DNA of 64,000 bases from an uncultured Oscillospiraceae bacterium. Lineage in GTDB: Bacteria; Bacillota; Clostridia; Oscillospirales; Ruminococcaceae. The notes below the pieces were generated by a model, which saw only the letters and a program-made list of their open reading frames with translations, searched no databases and was not told the DNA's origin. The stretch lies in the NCBI GenBank assembly GCA_934462925.1, contig CAKSIT010000002.1:1-64000 (forward strand). The letters run 5' to 3'. How positions within the stretch are numbered: the stretch's first letter is position 1; the number at the start of each line of letters is the position of its first letter. Positions 53,295 to 62,233 of this stretch are shown here, in pieces. The position numbers and the translations under genes are program-made.

Positions 53295-53336
53295 TGAACA
53301 TGGTTATATTGTAGCACATTGTTCAGAAAAATGCAA
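53295..53336 (-). promoter_or_regulatory. Polymerase promoter overlapped by a TGAACA/TGTTCA dyad
   Basis: Minus strand: TTGCAT (53336-53331), 17 bases, TACAAT (53313-53308). TGAACA (53325-53320) lies in the spacer and its inverse TGTTCA (53300-53295) just after the -10; a further TTGTTCA half-site lies upstream at about 53341-53347. The arms resemble GAAC/GTTC of Firmicute LexA boxes but are 19 bases apart rather than 4. Confidence 0.6.
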
Positions 53337-53407
53337 TAGGTTGAACAAAAATATTTTTTGCCTTATGTTTACAAAATAGTTGAGTAGTAAAATTGATTCG
53401 CGGGCGC

Positions 53408-53436
53408 AAAAAAAGCTCACCCTATAAGAGTGAGCC
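53408..53436 (-). terminator. Terminator after ispDF
   Basis: Minus strand: GGCTCACTC pairs with GGGTGAGC, followed by seven T's (53414-53408). Placed 13 bases after the stop. Confidence 0.9.
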
Positions 53437-53448
53437 TTTTCAGTCGTA

Positions 53449-54603
53449 TTATACAGCCGCTTTAACAAGCAGCACCGAGGCGTGCGCGCCTATACCCGCG
53501 CCCGCAAGCCCCAAGCCCTCCTCGGTGGTGGCCTTTACGGAAACCCGCCCGATATCGCAGCCGAACGCCCCCGCGAGGTTCTCGCGCATTTGTGGGATAA
53601 ACGCGGCAAGCTTCGGCTTTTCCGCAATAATCGTGATGTCGAGATTGCCGAGCGAGTACCCCGCGCTTTCCATTCGCGCTATTACCTGTGCGAGAAGCCC
53701 CATGCTGTCCGCGCCCTTGTACGCGGGGTCGCTGTCGGGGAAAAGCTTGCCTATGTCCCCGAGCGCCAGCGCGCCGAGTATCGCGTCCATAAGCGCGTGT
53801 ACGGCAACGTCCGCGTCGGAATGCCCGAGAAGCCCGAGCGGCGAGGGTATCTCCGCGCCGCACAGAACAAGCCTGCGCCCCTCGCACAGCCTGTGAACGT
53901 CGTAGCCGCAGCCCGTCCTTACCATAGGCGTATCCTCCCCGAATGCCGCCCGCGCCGCGGAAAGGTCGGCGGGGCGCGTTATTTTAAGGTTCGGGCGCGT
54001 TATCTCGGTGATATGCACCGCAAGCCCGCAGCGCTCGAAAAGCTGGCTGTCGTCGGTAAGCTCCTCCGCCTGCGCGCCGAGCCGTTCAGCGCATTGCAGG
54101 TAAAGCCGCTTTGAGAACGCCTGCGGCGTCTGCGCGAGATACACGCTGCCGCGCGGTATCGTTGAAGCTACGCTGCCGCCCTCTGCGAGCTTTATCGTGT
54201 CGCACGCGGGCGCTGCCGCTATAGAAGCGCCGTAAGCGCGGGCGTGCGCAATAACGCGCGATATGTCGCACGGCTCTGTGAGCGGGCGCGCGCCGTCGTG
54301 AACGGCTATGATATCGGCGCTTTCGGATACGGCGGCAAGGGCGTTTTTCACCGAAAGGAAGCGCGAAGCGCCGCCCTCGACAACGGCTGAAAGCTTTGTT
54401 ACGCCGCAGCCCTCGGCCGTGCGCCGAAAGCTCTCCGCCTGTCCTGCGGGCGCTGCAAGTATTATCTCGTCAATGTCCGCGCAGCGCTCAAATTTAAGGC
54501 AGCTCTGCACAAAAACGGGCAGGCCGCCCAGCGTACAGAGCTGCTTGTTTGTGCCGCCCATGCGCGAGGAAGCCCCCGCGCAGAGTATTAAGGCGCTTAC
54601 CAA
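53449..54603 (-). CDS. ispDF: Bifunctional IspD-IspF (MEP isoprenoid pathway)
   Basis: 384 residues, a fusion. IspD part (about 1-222): CAGASSRMGGTNKQL, VHDGARPLT, and DTIK...PRGSVYLAQTPQAF form 4-diphosphocytidyl-methylerythritol. IspF part (about 225-384): RTGCGYDVHRL (metal Asp and His), GHSDADVAVHALMDAILGALALGDIGKLFPDSD, and KATTEEGLG form the cyclodiphosphate. The fused form is known from several bacteria. Next upstream is pheA, 12 bases away. Confidence 0.96.
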   Translation of the reverse strand: MVSALILCAGASSRMGGTNKQLCTLGGLPVFVQSCLKFERCADIDEIILAAPAGQAESFRRTAEGCGVTKLSAVVEGGASRFLSVKNALAAVSESADIIAVHDGARPLTEPCDISRVIAHARAYGASIAAAPACDTIKLAEGGSVASTIPRGSVYLAQTPQAFSKRLYLQCAERLGAQAEELTDDSQLFERCGLAVHITEITRPNLKITRPADLSAARAAFGEDTPMVRTGCGYDVHRLCEGRRLVLCGAEIPSPLGLLGHSDADVAVHALMDAILGALALGDIGKLFPDSDPAYKGADSMGLLAQVIARMESAGYSLGNLDITIIAEKPKLAAFIPQMRENLAGAFGCDIGRVSVKATTEEGLGLAGAGIGAHASVLLVKAAV

Positions 54604-54615
54604 GGCATTCCCTCC

Positions 54616-55743
54616 TCAGCAGAAGTTTCCGTGGAACTTGCAGTAGTTAAGCTCCTCGGACAGGTTGTGCAGCAGCCGTCTTATCACGGGGTTGTTAATG
54701 CTGCCCGAGAACTCGATGTAGAACATATAATCGTCGGGGAACTGCCGCTTTACTTCAACCGGCAGCGGCTTCGACTGGATTTTGGACATACTCAGTCCGT
54801 TTACCGCAAACTTTGTCAGCAGGCGGTAAAGCGCGCCCGAAAGGTTCGGCGTTGACACCGAAACTGCGACGGTGTTCGCGCCGTCGTACACCTCTACGTC
54901 CTTTGAAATGCAGATGAAGCGCGTGCAGTTGTTGGGGTCGGTGGCAATGCCCTTGCGCACTATGTCAAGCCCGTGTATCTCCGCGCATTCCTCGGAGCAT
55001 ATGCAGCCAAGCTGCCCGCTCGGGTTTTCCGCCACCATGCGCGCGGCGGAGGCGTTGTTGTGGTAGGGGATAACGGTAAGTCCGCTGCGGCTTTCAATGT
55101 AGTTCTCGCACTGGCGTATCGCCTGCTCATGCCCGAAAAGGATTTTTATATCATCCTCGCGCACGCCCTTTTTTGCGGCGAGAACGTGCGCGCACTCTAC
55201 CGTTACGGTGCGGTTGATGTAAACGCTGTGGCGCTCAAGCAGGTCCATGTTTACCGTGACCTCGCCTGCGGTGCTGTTTTCAACGGGGATTATGCCGTAA
55301 TCCACCGTGCCGTTTTCGACAGCCTCAAACACCTCGGGGAAGCTTGCGAAAAAGCTTGGCGCAGCATTGCCGAACAGCTTGTGGCACGCGGCGTCCCCGT
55401 AAGAGCCGCTGATACCCTGCACCGCGACGGAGGGGCGCTCCTTTACGGCGGTTTTGTGCGGTATTTCGGTATCGGGCGTTATAGCGTTTATCTGCGAGCA
55501 TTTCGAGATGTCCATGATATTCATGAACAGGAACGCCGCGCTTTTGCGAAGTTCCTCGGGGCTGCCCTCCTTAACGCTGTTTATTATGAATTTCTCGCGG
55601 TCGCTCTGGAATACGACCATGTTGTTCTGCGCCTTGTAGCGCGCGACGTCGTTTGCAAGCTGCATACGCTCTATGAAAAGCTCGAGCATCTTGTCGTCAA
55701 TGCCGTCTATGCGGCTGCGGATTTCATTTAAGTCCACGCTCAT
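54616..55743 (-). CDS. pheA: Bifunctional chorismate mutase / prephenate dehydratase
   Basis: 375 residues. AroQ-type chorismate mutase (1-90; RSRIDGIDDKMLELFIERMQLANDVARYKAQ), prephenate dehydratase (about 108-285; VAVQGISGSYGDAA, VDYGIIPVENSTAGEVTVNMDLL, NCTRFICIS) and a C-terminal ACT domain (about 295-370; VSVSTPNLSGALYRLLTKFAVNGLSMSKIQSKPL) for phenylalanine feedback. Stop-start overlap of ATGA with the upstream PASTA gene. Confidence 0.96.
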   Translation of the reverse strand: MSVDLNEIRSRIDGIDDKMLELFIERMQLANDVARYKAQNNMVVFQSDREKFIINSVKEGSPEELRKSAAFLFMNIMDISKCSQINAITPDTEIPHKTAVKERPSVAVQGISGSYGDAACHKLFGNAAPSFFASFPEVFEAVENGTVDYGIIPVENSTAGEVTVNMDLLERHSVYINRTVTVECAHVLAAKKGVREDDIKILFGHEQAIRQCENYIESRSGLTVIPYHNNASAARMVAENPSGQLGCICSEECAEIHGLDIVRKGIATDPNNCTRFICISKDVEVYDGANTVAVSVSTPNLSGALYRLLTKFAVNGLSMSKIQSKPLPVEVKRQFPDDYMFYIEFSGSINNPVIRRLLHNLSEELNYCKFHGNFC

Positions 55744-57482
55744 TCCTCCACGGTTTCATCGGGGTTTATCGGTATGCCCGCGGGTATTTCGGTTTCGCCG
55801 CTCTCGGCGGTGTCGGGCGCGGGCGCTTCCTCGGTGAAATTCTGCGCGACGAATACCGTTATCGTTTCGCCGTCCTTTACGTTTACAAGGTCGCCTATTT
55901 CCTTGCTGCAGCGCGCAACGTAGCCGTCGGGCGCGGCGTTTGTCTTTTCGGGCTTGATGGAGTACTTGATGTTCTGCTTGTCAAGCTCGGCGATGTACTT
56001 GTCGAGCGCGGTGTCCTTGTACTCCGGCAGCGGCACAAGGCTTCTGCCCTTGCTTACCTTTACCTCTATCTGCGTACCCTCTGACACCATAGTACCCGCT
56101 TCTATCGACTGTTCGTACACGAAATCCGCGAGATACTCGTCGGAGTAGTCGTAGGTGGGCTTAAAGGTGAACATTCCCTCATAGCGGGAGAGAATGGAGT
56201 CGTAGCGGCGGTTGGTAAAGTTGGGCATTACTATGTTGGCGTCGTTGGAAACCTCGGGTTCGGACTCTGCGGCGGTGGTTGTGGTCGCGGGCGGAGTCGT
56301 CGCGGGGACTGAGCTTTCCTCGGTCTGCACGGGCGGCTCGGACGAGGTATCGGGCTTTGGCGCGAACGCGCCGCCGAGCGTCATTGCAAACACCACGGCG
56401 AACGCTATCAGTATAACGCCCGCGCCGCAAAGCACGGCTATGGTCTTTGCGCGTTCCTTTTTCTGCTTTTTAAGGCGGCGCTCCTGCTGCTTTGTCATGG
56501 GTTTGCCGCTTTCAGCGCCCTGCCTTGCGGGTGCTGCGAACAGCAGGTCCACAAACTCGGTTATGGTTTTTATGCGGCTGTCGGTGGAAAGGCGCATACC
56601 CTGCATTATTACCTTTGACACGTTAGCAGGCACGTCCCTGTCTATCATCATAGGCTCGGGCATACTGCCCGGGGTGCGCGCTATGGCCTCCTGCGGGGTG
56701 GTTGCGGTGAGTACGCGGTAAAGCACGGCGGAAATGCCGTAAACGTCCGTCCATGTGCCGTTGGCTTCGTTCGGGATATACTGCTCGGGCGCGGCGTAGC
56801 CCGTAAACATCTCGCAGGCAATCTCGGTGTTGGTGGTGCGCGCCGCGCTTATTGCAAAGCCCGCGAGCTTAAGCTCCATCTTATCCGTCACGAAAATCGT
56901 TGAGGGCGAAAGGCCGCGGTGTATTATTCCTGCGGAATGCACAAGGCTGAGCGTTGTGAGTATCGGCGGGAAAAGCTCCTTTACCTGCTCCCACGAAAGC
57001 TCCCTGCCCGAGTTTGCAAGGTAGGTTTTTAGCGAAATGCCGTTGATGTACTCAAACACCGTGTAGCACGTTCCGTTTTCGGTGAATATGTCAAGCACGG
57101 TCTGGATATGCGCCATGCCGCGCGACTTCATCAGCGAGTGGTTAAGGTCCGCAAACTCCGAGAGATATGTTTTGTAGAGCGGCATCATGCCTGGGTTTAC
57201 GGTGATTTCCGTTTCGCCCTTTCTGCGCGAGCAGAGCGTGTCGGGCATAAACTCCTTTACGGTGACCTTTGTACCCGTTGCGGTATCGAAGCCGATATAC
57301 ACCGCGCCTTCGCCGTTATAGCTTAAAAGCTTGCCGATGATGTACCTTTCCGCGAGAAAGGTTTTCGGCGGCAGGTATGCGGGAATGCAGGGCGTGTCGT
57401 CGCTGTAGCCGCACAGCCTGCACGGGCCGTCGTATGTCTTGTCGTTCATGCAGCCCATACAAAGCGAGGTTTCTTTTATCAT
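55740..57482 (-). CDS. Membrane PASTA protein with a degenerate (pseudo)kinase domain
   Basis: 580 residues. N-terminal zinc ribbon (Cys8, Cys11, Cys21, Cys24), then a Ser/Thr kinase fold (about 45-315), a transmembrane helix (about 347-369) and two PASTA repeats outside (about 412-475 and 476-545) ending in an acidic tail. Lys76 of the VAIK position and a glycine-rich loop remain, but the catalytic HRDxxxxN motif reads HRGLSPST (Gly190, Thr195) and DFG reads AGF (Ala207). All three catalytic positions are lost, so it is predicted to bind peptidoglycan or partners without phosphorylating. It heads the PASTA-pheA-ispDF run, with a consensus promoter at 57603-57631. Confidence 0.88.
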   Translation of the reverse strand: MIKETSLCMGCMNDKTYDGPCRLCGYSDDTPCIPAYLPPKTFLAERYIIGKLLSYNGEGAVYIGFDTATGTKVTVKEFMPDTLCSRRKGETEITVNPGMMPLYKTYLSEFADLNHSLMKSRGMAHIQTVLDIFTENGTCYTVFEYINGISLKTYLANSGRELSWEQVKELFPPILTTLSLVHSAGIIHRGLSPSTIFVTDKMELKLAGFAISAARTTNTEIACEMFTGYAAPEQYIPNEANGTWTDVYGISAVLYRVLTATTPQEAIARTPGSMPEPMMIDRDVPANVSKVIMQGMRLSTDSRIKTITEFVDLLFAAPARQGAESGKPMTKQQERRLKKQKKERAKTIAVLCGAGVILIAFAVVFAMTLGGAFAPKPDTSSEPPVQTEESSVPATTPPATTTTAAESEPEVSNDANIVMPNFTNRRYDSILSRYEGMFTFKPTYDYSDEYLADFVYEQSIEAGTMVSEGTQIEVKVSKGRSLVPLPEYKDTALDKYIAELDKQNIKYSIKPEKTNAAPDGYVARCSKEIGDLVNVKDGETITVFVAQNFTEEAPAPDTAESGETEIPAGIPINPDETVEE

Positions 57483-57864
57483 AAGAGGTCGTTCACCTTT
57501 CTGTGAATGCAGCCTGAATAATGCCGCGCCCGTATGCGGCGCTCTTAATTAAACAGACTGAAAAAATGCTTTCTGTGAAAATCAAGATAAATCTACTTTA
57601 ATACTATACCGCAAATCGCTTAAAAAGTCAACCGTTTTGCGCCCTTTGTAACTTTTGAGGGCGTTTTTGTAACCTTTTATCCGCAAAATAAATATTCTCA
57701 GCGTGAAAGTCGGCGTGATTTTTGGCTAAAATGCCAAACGCGCTGCCTGCCGCTTATTTTTGCAGCTGATTTTTTTGTGATATTCCCCCGCCGTGGTTGA
57801 TTTTTGGAGAAAACGGTGCTATAATAGGTAAAGGACGTTTTTTCACACGCGCAAAGGAGATACT
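57483..57864. promoter_or_regulatory. Divergent intergenic region with two sigma-A promoters
   Basis: 382 bases without a gene. Leftward: TTGACT (57631-57626), 17 bases, TATAGT (57608-57603), for the PASTA gene, leaving a leader of about 115 bases. Rightward: TTGATT (57797-57802), 17 bases, TATAAT (57820-57825), for the gene at 57865. Between them (57632-57796) nothing recognised, though the DNA is less G+C rich than its surroundings. Confidence 0.75.
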
Positions 57865-58578
57865 ATGTCGTTCAAGCAGAGAAAGAAAGAGATACTACAA
57901 TCCACAGAGGCTAGGCTTACGCAGCTGCTGCACGAGATGAACAGCGACAGCCGCGAGGACAGCGGCAGGCTGGTGTGCGAAACCGAATGCACCATGGCGC
58001 GCATTCGCTCGTATTCCGACTTTTTGTATATCCTGCGCGTAAAGCCGCTGCAAACGGCGTGCTATTACGGCGCGGTGTTCTTTTTCCTGCTTATGTGTTC
58101 CGCGATATGGTGCGCGCGGTGGGAGCTTACCGCGATATTCGGCGTGATATTCCTTATATTGGCGACTTTGCCGCATAATATGCGGGTGTTCTATTTTAAC
58201 AAGCAGGCGGACGGGCTGGAGGAGTATTACGGCAAGGTGATAAACGCGGAGTTTACCGAAAGCGGCATGATACTGAGCATAACCCGCGCGCCCGAAAGCG
58301 TGCAGGAGCGCGACGAGAACGGCGACGCCACGGCAAGGCGCTCCGCAGTGCGCGAGGACGGCGAGGCGCGGCGCATAGAGATTCCCTACGGCAGGATACA
58401 GCAGGCGGTGGAATGCACGCACAGCTTCTATATCTTCCCTGTGGACGAGAACAGGCGCGCGCAGGAAACGGTTATATGCGACAAAACGCAGTTTTTGTGC
58501 GGAACGCCCATGCAGCTGCGCGACGCGCTCGCGCGGGGCTGCGGAAAGCGCTTTAAGATAAAGACGAAAAAGGGCTGA
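57865..58578 (+). CDS. Two-helix membrane protein, YcxB-like
   Basis: 237 residues. A soluble N-terminal helix region (1-60), two hydrophobic helices (ACYYGAVFFFLLMCSAIWCAR about 64-84; LTAIFGVIFLILATLP about 87-102), then a soluble PH-like beta domain (VINAEFTESGMILSI...IPYGRIQQAVECTHSFYIF) with the strand order of the YcxB-like C-terminal domain. Function unknown. Ribosome site AAAGGAG. Own promoter at 57797; the uvrC gene follows after 29 bases. Confidence 0.68.
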   Translation: MSFKQRKKEILQSTEARLTQLLHEMNSDSREDSGRLVCETECTMARIRSYSDFLYILRVKPLQTACYYGAVFFFLLMCSAIWCARWELTAIFGVIFLILATLPHNMRVFYFNKQADGLEEYYGKVINAEFTESGMILSITRAPESVQERDENGDATARRSAVREDGEARRIEIPYGRIQQAVECTHSFYIFPVDENRRAQETVICDKTQFLCGTPMQLRDALARGCGKRFKIKTKKG

Positions 58579-58607
58579 ACGCCGCGCGGCGTTCGGGGGG
58601 TGAGCGA

Positions 58608-60428
58608 ATGAACGAACGAATGCCGTTTTTGCGGGACAAGGCGAACAGGCTTCCGCTGTCGCCGGGCGTTTATTTAATGAAAGACGGCACGGGGCTTATA
58701 ATATATGTCGGCAAGGCCAAGGCGCTCAAAAACCGCGTTACCTCGTACTTTCACTCAAACCCGCAGCACAACGCCAAAACCCTTAAGCTTATCGACACGA
58801 TATACGACTTTGATTTTATCTGCACCAAGACCGAGCTTGACGCGCTCGTGCTTGAATGCTCGCTTATAAAGCTGCACCAGCCAAAGTACAACATACTCCT
58901 TAAGGACGACAAGGGCTACAACTATATAAGGATAACGCGCGGGCCGTACCCACGCATAACCTACGCGCTCAACACCAACGACCCCAACGCCGACTATATA
59001 GGCCCGTACACCAGCGGCTACACGGTAAAGCAGGCGGTGGAGGAGGTCAACAGCATTTTTATGCTGCCCTCGTGCAGCAAGAGCTTTCCCTCGGCGTTCG
59101 GCAAGGAGCGCCCGTGCCTTAACTTCCACATAAAGCGCTGCATGGGGCTTTGCAGGGGGAAGATTTCCTCGGAGGAATACAAAAAGACCGTAGACGAGGC
59201 CATAGCGTACCTGCGCAATGGCAGCAAGCCCGCCGTGGAGCGCCTTACAGCCGAAATGGAAGCGGCCGCGGAGGCTCTCGAGTTTGAAAAGGCGGCGAAG
59301 CTGCGCGACAGGATAGCGGCGATAACGCGCCTGCAAACGGGTCAGCAGATACTGGACTACAAGCAGGATTACGACATAGTGGGCGGCGCGCAGAGCGTGG
59401 GCATGGCAAGCTTTGCGGTAGTCAAGTACCGCGGCGGGCGGCTTGTGGATAAGGAGAATTTCTTTATCGGCGACGAGTACGCGCCCGCGGAAATGCGCAG
59501 GGACTTTCTTTTAAGCTACTACAGCGCGCGAGAGGATATCCCAAAGGAGATATTCGTGGACGAGGAGTTTGAGGACGAGGAGCTTATAGCCGAGCTTCTG
59601 CGCGATAAGGCGGGCCACGCGGTGAAATTCACCGTGCCGCACAGGGGCGGCGGCATGGCGCAGGTAACGCTCGCGAAAACAAACGCGGGCGAGTATTTAG
59701 CGCTCAGGACGGGGCGCACCGCAAAGGAAATAAACGCGCTTGAGGACCTTAAAACGCTGCTGGGGCTTGAAAAGATACCAGACATCATAGAAAGCTACGA
59801 TATCTCGAACTTCGGCGAGGACGGGCGCGTGGGCGGCATGATAGTATACCGCAGCGGCAGGCCGTTCAAGGCGGGCTACCGCAGGTTCGCTATAAAGGAC
59901 GTTGTGGGGCAGAACGACTACGCGTGTATGCAGGAGGTGCTTCGCCGCCGTATGCAGCGCTATCTCGACGGCGACGAAAACTTCGCGCCGCTGCCAGACC
60001 TTATTCTGCTGGACGGCGGCAAGGGGCATATCTCGGCTGTAGCGGAGGTGTTCGCGCAGCTTGGCATAGACGTGCCGCTATTCGGGCTTGTAAAGGACAG
60101 CAAGCACCGCACCCGCGCCATAGCAAAAGAGGGCGGCGAGATACAGATAAACGCGAACCGCGCGCTGTTCAGCCTGCTTACCAGCATACAGGACGAGGTA
60201 CACCGCTATTCGATAACCTACCAACGCGTAAAGCACAAGCAAAAAACCTACTCGCTCGAACTTACGCAGATAAGCGGCATAGGCGAGAAAAAGGCGCAGA
60301 CCCTGCTAAAGGAGTTCAAAACAAAGCAGGGCATGAAGCAGGCGGGCGTTGAGGAGCTGCAAAAGGCGGCTAAGGTAAGCCCGCAGAAAGCGCAGGAGCT
60401 TTACGAGTTTATACAGGAGCATTTCTGA
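58608..60428 (+). CDS. uvrC: Excinuclease ABC subunit C
   Basis: 606 residues. Makes the two incisions in nucleotide-excision repair. GIY-YIG 3' nuclease at the N-terminus (LSPGVYLMKDGTGLIIYVGKAKALKNRV), Cys-rich segment (CSKSFPSAFGKERPCLNFHIKRCMGLC), UVR motif (about 200-235), RNase H-like 5' nuclease (DISNFGEDGRVGGMIVY, DLILLDGGKGHISAV) and a C-terminal helix-hairpin-helix pair (ISGIGEKKAQTLLKEF). All catalytic stretches intact. First of a rightward operon with rsmD and coaD. Confidence 0.97.
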   Translation: MNERMPFLRDKANRLPLSPGVYLMKDGTGLIIYVGKAKALKNRVTSYFHSNPQHNAKTLKLIDTIYDFDFICTKTELDALVLECSLIKLHQPKYNILLKDDKGYNYIRITRGPYPRITYALNTNDPNADYIGPYTSGYTVKQAVEEVNSIFMLPSCSKSFPSAFGKERPCLNFHIKRCMGLCRGKISSEEYKKTVDEAIAYLRNGSKPAVERLTAEMEAAAEALEFEKAAKLRDRIAAITRLQTGQQILDYKQDYDIVGGAQSVGMASFAVVKYRGGRLVDKENFFIGDEYAPAEMRRDFLLSYYSAREDIPKEIFVDEEFEDEELIAELLRDKAGHAVKFTVPHRGGGMAQVTLAKTNAGEYLALRTGRTAKEINALEDLKTLLGLEKIPDIIESYDISNFGEDGRVGGMIVYRSGRPFKAGYRRFAIKDVVGQNDYACMQEVLRRRMQRYLDGDENFAPLPDLILLDGGKGHISAVAEVFAQLGIDVPLFGLVKDSKHRTRAIAKEGGEIQINANRALFSLLTSIQDEVHRYSITYQRVKHKQKTYSLELTQISGIGEKKAQTLLKEFKTKQGMKQAGVEELQKAAKVSPQKAQELYEFIQEHF

Positions 60429-60451
60429 ACGTTTAAGGAGCATTGACATAG

Positions 60452-61027
60452 ATGAGAGTGATTACGGGAACGGCGCGCGGCAAGCGGCTCGTCACCGTGG
60501 AGGGAACGGACGTTGTGCGTCCCACCACAGACGCGGTGAAAGAAGCGATATTCAGCGCCATACAGTTTGAAACGGAGGGCAGCACGGTACTCGACCTTTT
60601 TGCGGGCAGCGGGCAGCTTGGTATAGAGGCGCTTTCGCGCGGGGCGAGGGAGTGCTATTTTGTGGACGCGGCCGCGGTGTCGCTCAAGGCGGTGCGGCAG
60701 AACCTTAAGTCCACGGGGCTTGAGGAGAACGCGCGGGTGTGCGCAATGCCGTTCACGGTGTTCTTAAAAAGCACGCGGGCGACGTTTGATATAGCGCTGC
60801 TTGACCCGCCCTACGGACTAAGGCTTATACAAAAGGCGCTGCCGCGGCTTACGGAGCTTATGAGCGAGAACGGCGTTATAATATGCGAGCATGAAAAGGA
60901 GTGCGTTCTGCCGCACAGGGCAGGGCGCTTTGAGATAGCGAGGATACTCAGGCACTCGCGCACGTCGGTGAGCATTTACCGCCCCGTGCAGGACGAGGGC
61001 GTCGAGCAGGAGGAGGGCGCAACATGA
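60452..61027 (+). CDS. rsmD: 16S rRNA (guanine966-N2)-methyltransferase
   Basis: 191 residues. MRVITGTARGKRL start, the VRPTTDAVKEAIFSAI segment, SAM-binding VLDLFAGSGQLGIEALSRGA and the catalytic DPPYG motif (about 117-121). Methylates G966 of 16S rRNA. Its stop overlaps the coaD start (ATGA), the standard rsmD-coaD pairing of Firmicutes. Confidence 0.96.
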   Translation: MRVITGTARGKRLVTVEGTDVVRPTTDAVKEAIFSAIQFETEGSTVLDLFAGSGQLGIEALSRGARECYFVDAAAVSLKAVRQNLKSTGLEENARVCAMPFTVFLKSTRATFDIALLDPPYGLRLIQKALPRLTELMSENGVIICEHEKECVLPHRAGRFEIARILRHSRTSVSIYRPVQDEGVEQEEGAT

Positions 61028-61566
61028 AAACTGCGATATACCCCGGCAGCTTTGACCCTGTTACAAACGGGCATCTCGACATATTAAAGCGCGCCGTCAA
61101 GATGTTTGATAAGGTTATTGTGGTGGTACTTATAAACCCGCTCAAAACCTACAGCTTTACTATCCCCGAGCGGCTGGAGCTTTTACGCAAGGCGACGCAG
61201 GGCATACCTAACGTCGAGCTTGACAGCTACGACGGTCTTCTCGCGGACTACTTCAACCGCCGCGCGGACGTTGACGTTATAGTAAAGGGGCTGCGCGCAA
61301 CGTCGGATTTCGAGTACGAGTTCCAGATGGCGCACACAAACAAAGACCTTAACCCCCGCGCGGAAACGGTGTTTCTGCCTGCGGGACTCAACACCACGTT
61401 CATTTCATCGAGCATGGTAAAGCAGGTGGCTATGTTCGGCGGGGATTTGTCGAAATACGTACCCGCGCCGATACACGAACAGATAAAGAGCAAGCTCACG
61501 GCGGATTTCACCGAAAAGCGGCGTGAAGCGGAGGAGAAGCGGAGAAAAGCCGCGGAAAAGGCATAA
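61024..61566 (+). CDS. coaD: Phosphopantetheine adenylyltransferase
   Basis: 180 residues. Penultimate step of coenzyme A synthesis. YPGSFDPVTNGHLDIL (T/HxGH-type motif) at the start, VVLINPLKTYSF, and ISSSMVKQ near 128-135 are diagnostic. The C-terminus has about 20 extra basic/acidic residues (RREAEEKRRKAAEKA) beyond the usual 160-residue enzyme. Confidence 0.96.
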   Translation: MKTAIYPGSFDPVTNGHLDILKRAVKMFDKVIVVVLINPLKTYSFTIPERLELLRKATQGIPNVELDSYDGLLADYFNRRADVDVIVKGLRATSDFEYEFQMAHTNKDLNPRAETVFLPAGLNTTFISSSMVKQVAMFGGDLSKYVPAPIHEQIKSKLTADFTEKRREAEEKRRKAAEKA

Positions 61567-61582
61567 TAGGAGGAAGAAGAAA

Positions 61583-62113
61583 ATGGACGGAACATATTCG
61601 CTTGAGGACCTTATCGCAGAGCTTGACGAGTGCCTGCTTAACGCGCAGCCCGTGCCGTTCTCCAAAAAGAGCATGGTTGACGTGGCGAAAATGACGGACA
61701 TCGTCGACAGAATGCGCATGGTATTCCCCGACGAAATAAAGAGCGCCAAGCGCGTTGTGGACGACAGGAACGCCATCATCAGAAACGCCAAGGAGGAAGC
61801 GGAGAAGATAGTGCGCAAGGCTGAGAAGCAGCGCACGGATATCCTCAACGCAAGCGACATGATGAAAGAGGCGCGCCAGCGCGCAGCCGAAACGATAAGC
61901 GAGGCGCAGAGCTACTCTCAGGCGGTAAAGTCAAAGGCAAATTCCTTTGCGGACACCACGCTCTACACGCTCGAGCAGCTCATCACAGGGCAGCTTGTCG
62001 ATATAAGGAGCCTGCGCTCCACAATAGCGGGCGCGGCGAATCCCCAGCGGCAGGCGAAACCCGCGCAGCAGCCCGCACAGGCGCAGGCTCAGCCTCAGCA
62101 GCCCAAAAAGTAA
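61583..62113 (+). CDS. Coiled-coil protein of unknown function after coaD
   Basis: 176 residues from ATG 61583 after AGGAGG; an in-frame ATG further upstream lies inside coaD. A long charged helix (AIIRNAKEEAEKIVRKAEKQRTDILNASDMMKEARQRAAETISEA) reads like an ATP synthase b-subunit or DivIVA-type coiled coil, followed by a Gln/Ala/Pro-rich tail. Genes of this kind follow coaD in several Clostridia. No enzyme motif. It ends at a strong terminator. Confidence 0.7.
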   Translation: MDGTYSLEDLIAELDECLLNAQPVPFSKKSMVDVAKMTDIVDRMRMVFPDEIKSAKRVVDDRNAIIRNAKEEAEKIVRKAEKQRTDILNASDMMKEARQRAAETISEAQSYSQAVKSKANSFADTTLYTLEQLITGQLVDIRSLRSTIAGAANPQRQAKPAQQPAQAQAQPQQPKK

Positions 62114-62121
62114 ACAAGAAA

Positions 62122-62165
62122 CCCCGCAGTTTTCCCCGCAGAAAAAACTGCGGGGATTTTTGCAC
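62122..62165 (+). terminator. Strong terminator of the uvrC-coaD operon
   Basis: CCCCGCAGTTTT (62122-62133) pairs with AAAACTGCGGGG (about 62144-62155), followed by A and five T's. Confidence 0.93.
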
Positions 62166-62171
62166 CTGTAA

Positions 62172-62200
62172 TTGACTTTTGAAAGGCGGTTTGCTATAAT
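62172..62200 (+). promoter_or_regulatory. Promoter of the gene at 62234
   Basis: TTGACT (62172-62177), 17 bases, TATAAT (62195-62200). It excludes a start at the ATG at 62201, which would lie before the transcript begins. Confidence 0.85.
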
Positions 62201-62233
62201 ATGCCTTACAGACCGCAAAAGGAGTTGAGCAGA

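Noticed and set aside
62201..62233. Start of the acetyltransferase-like gene at ATG 62201
   Set aside because: It directly abuts the TATAAT -10 box (62195-62200), so it would precede the transcript start, and it has no ribosome site. ATG 62234 has GGAG.
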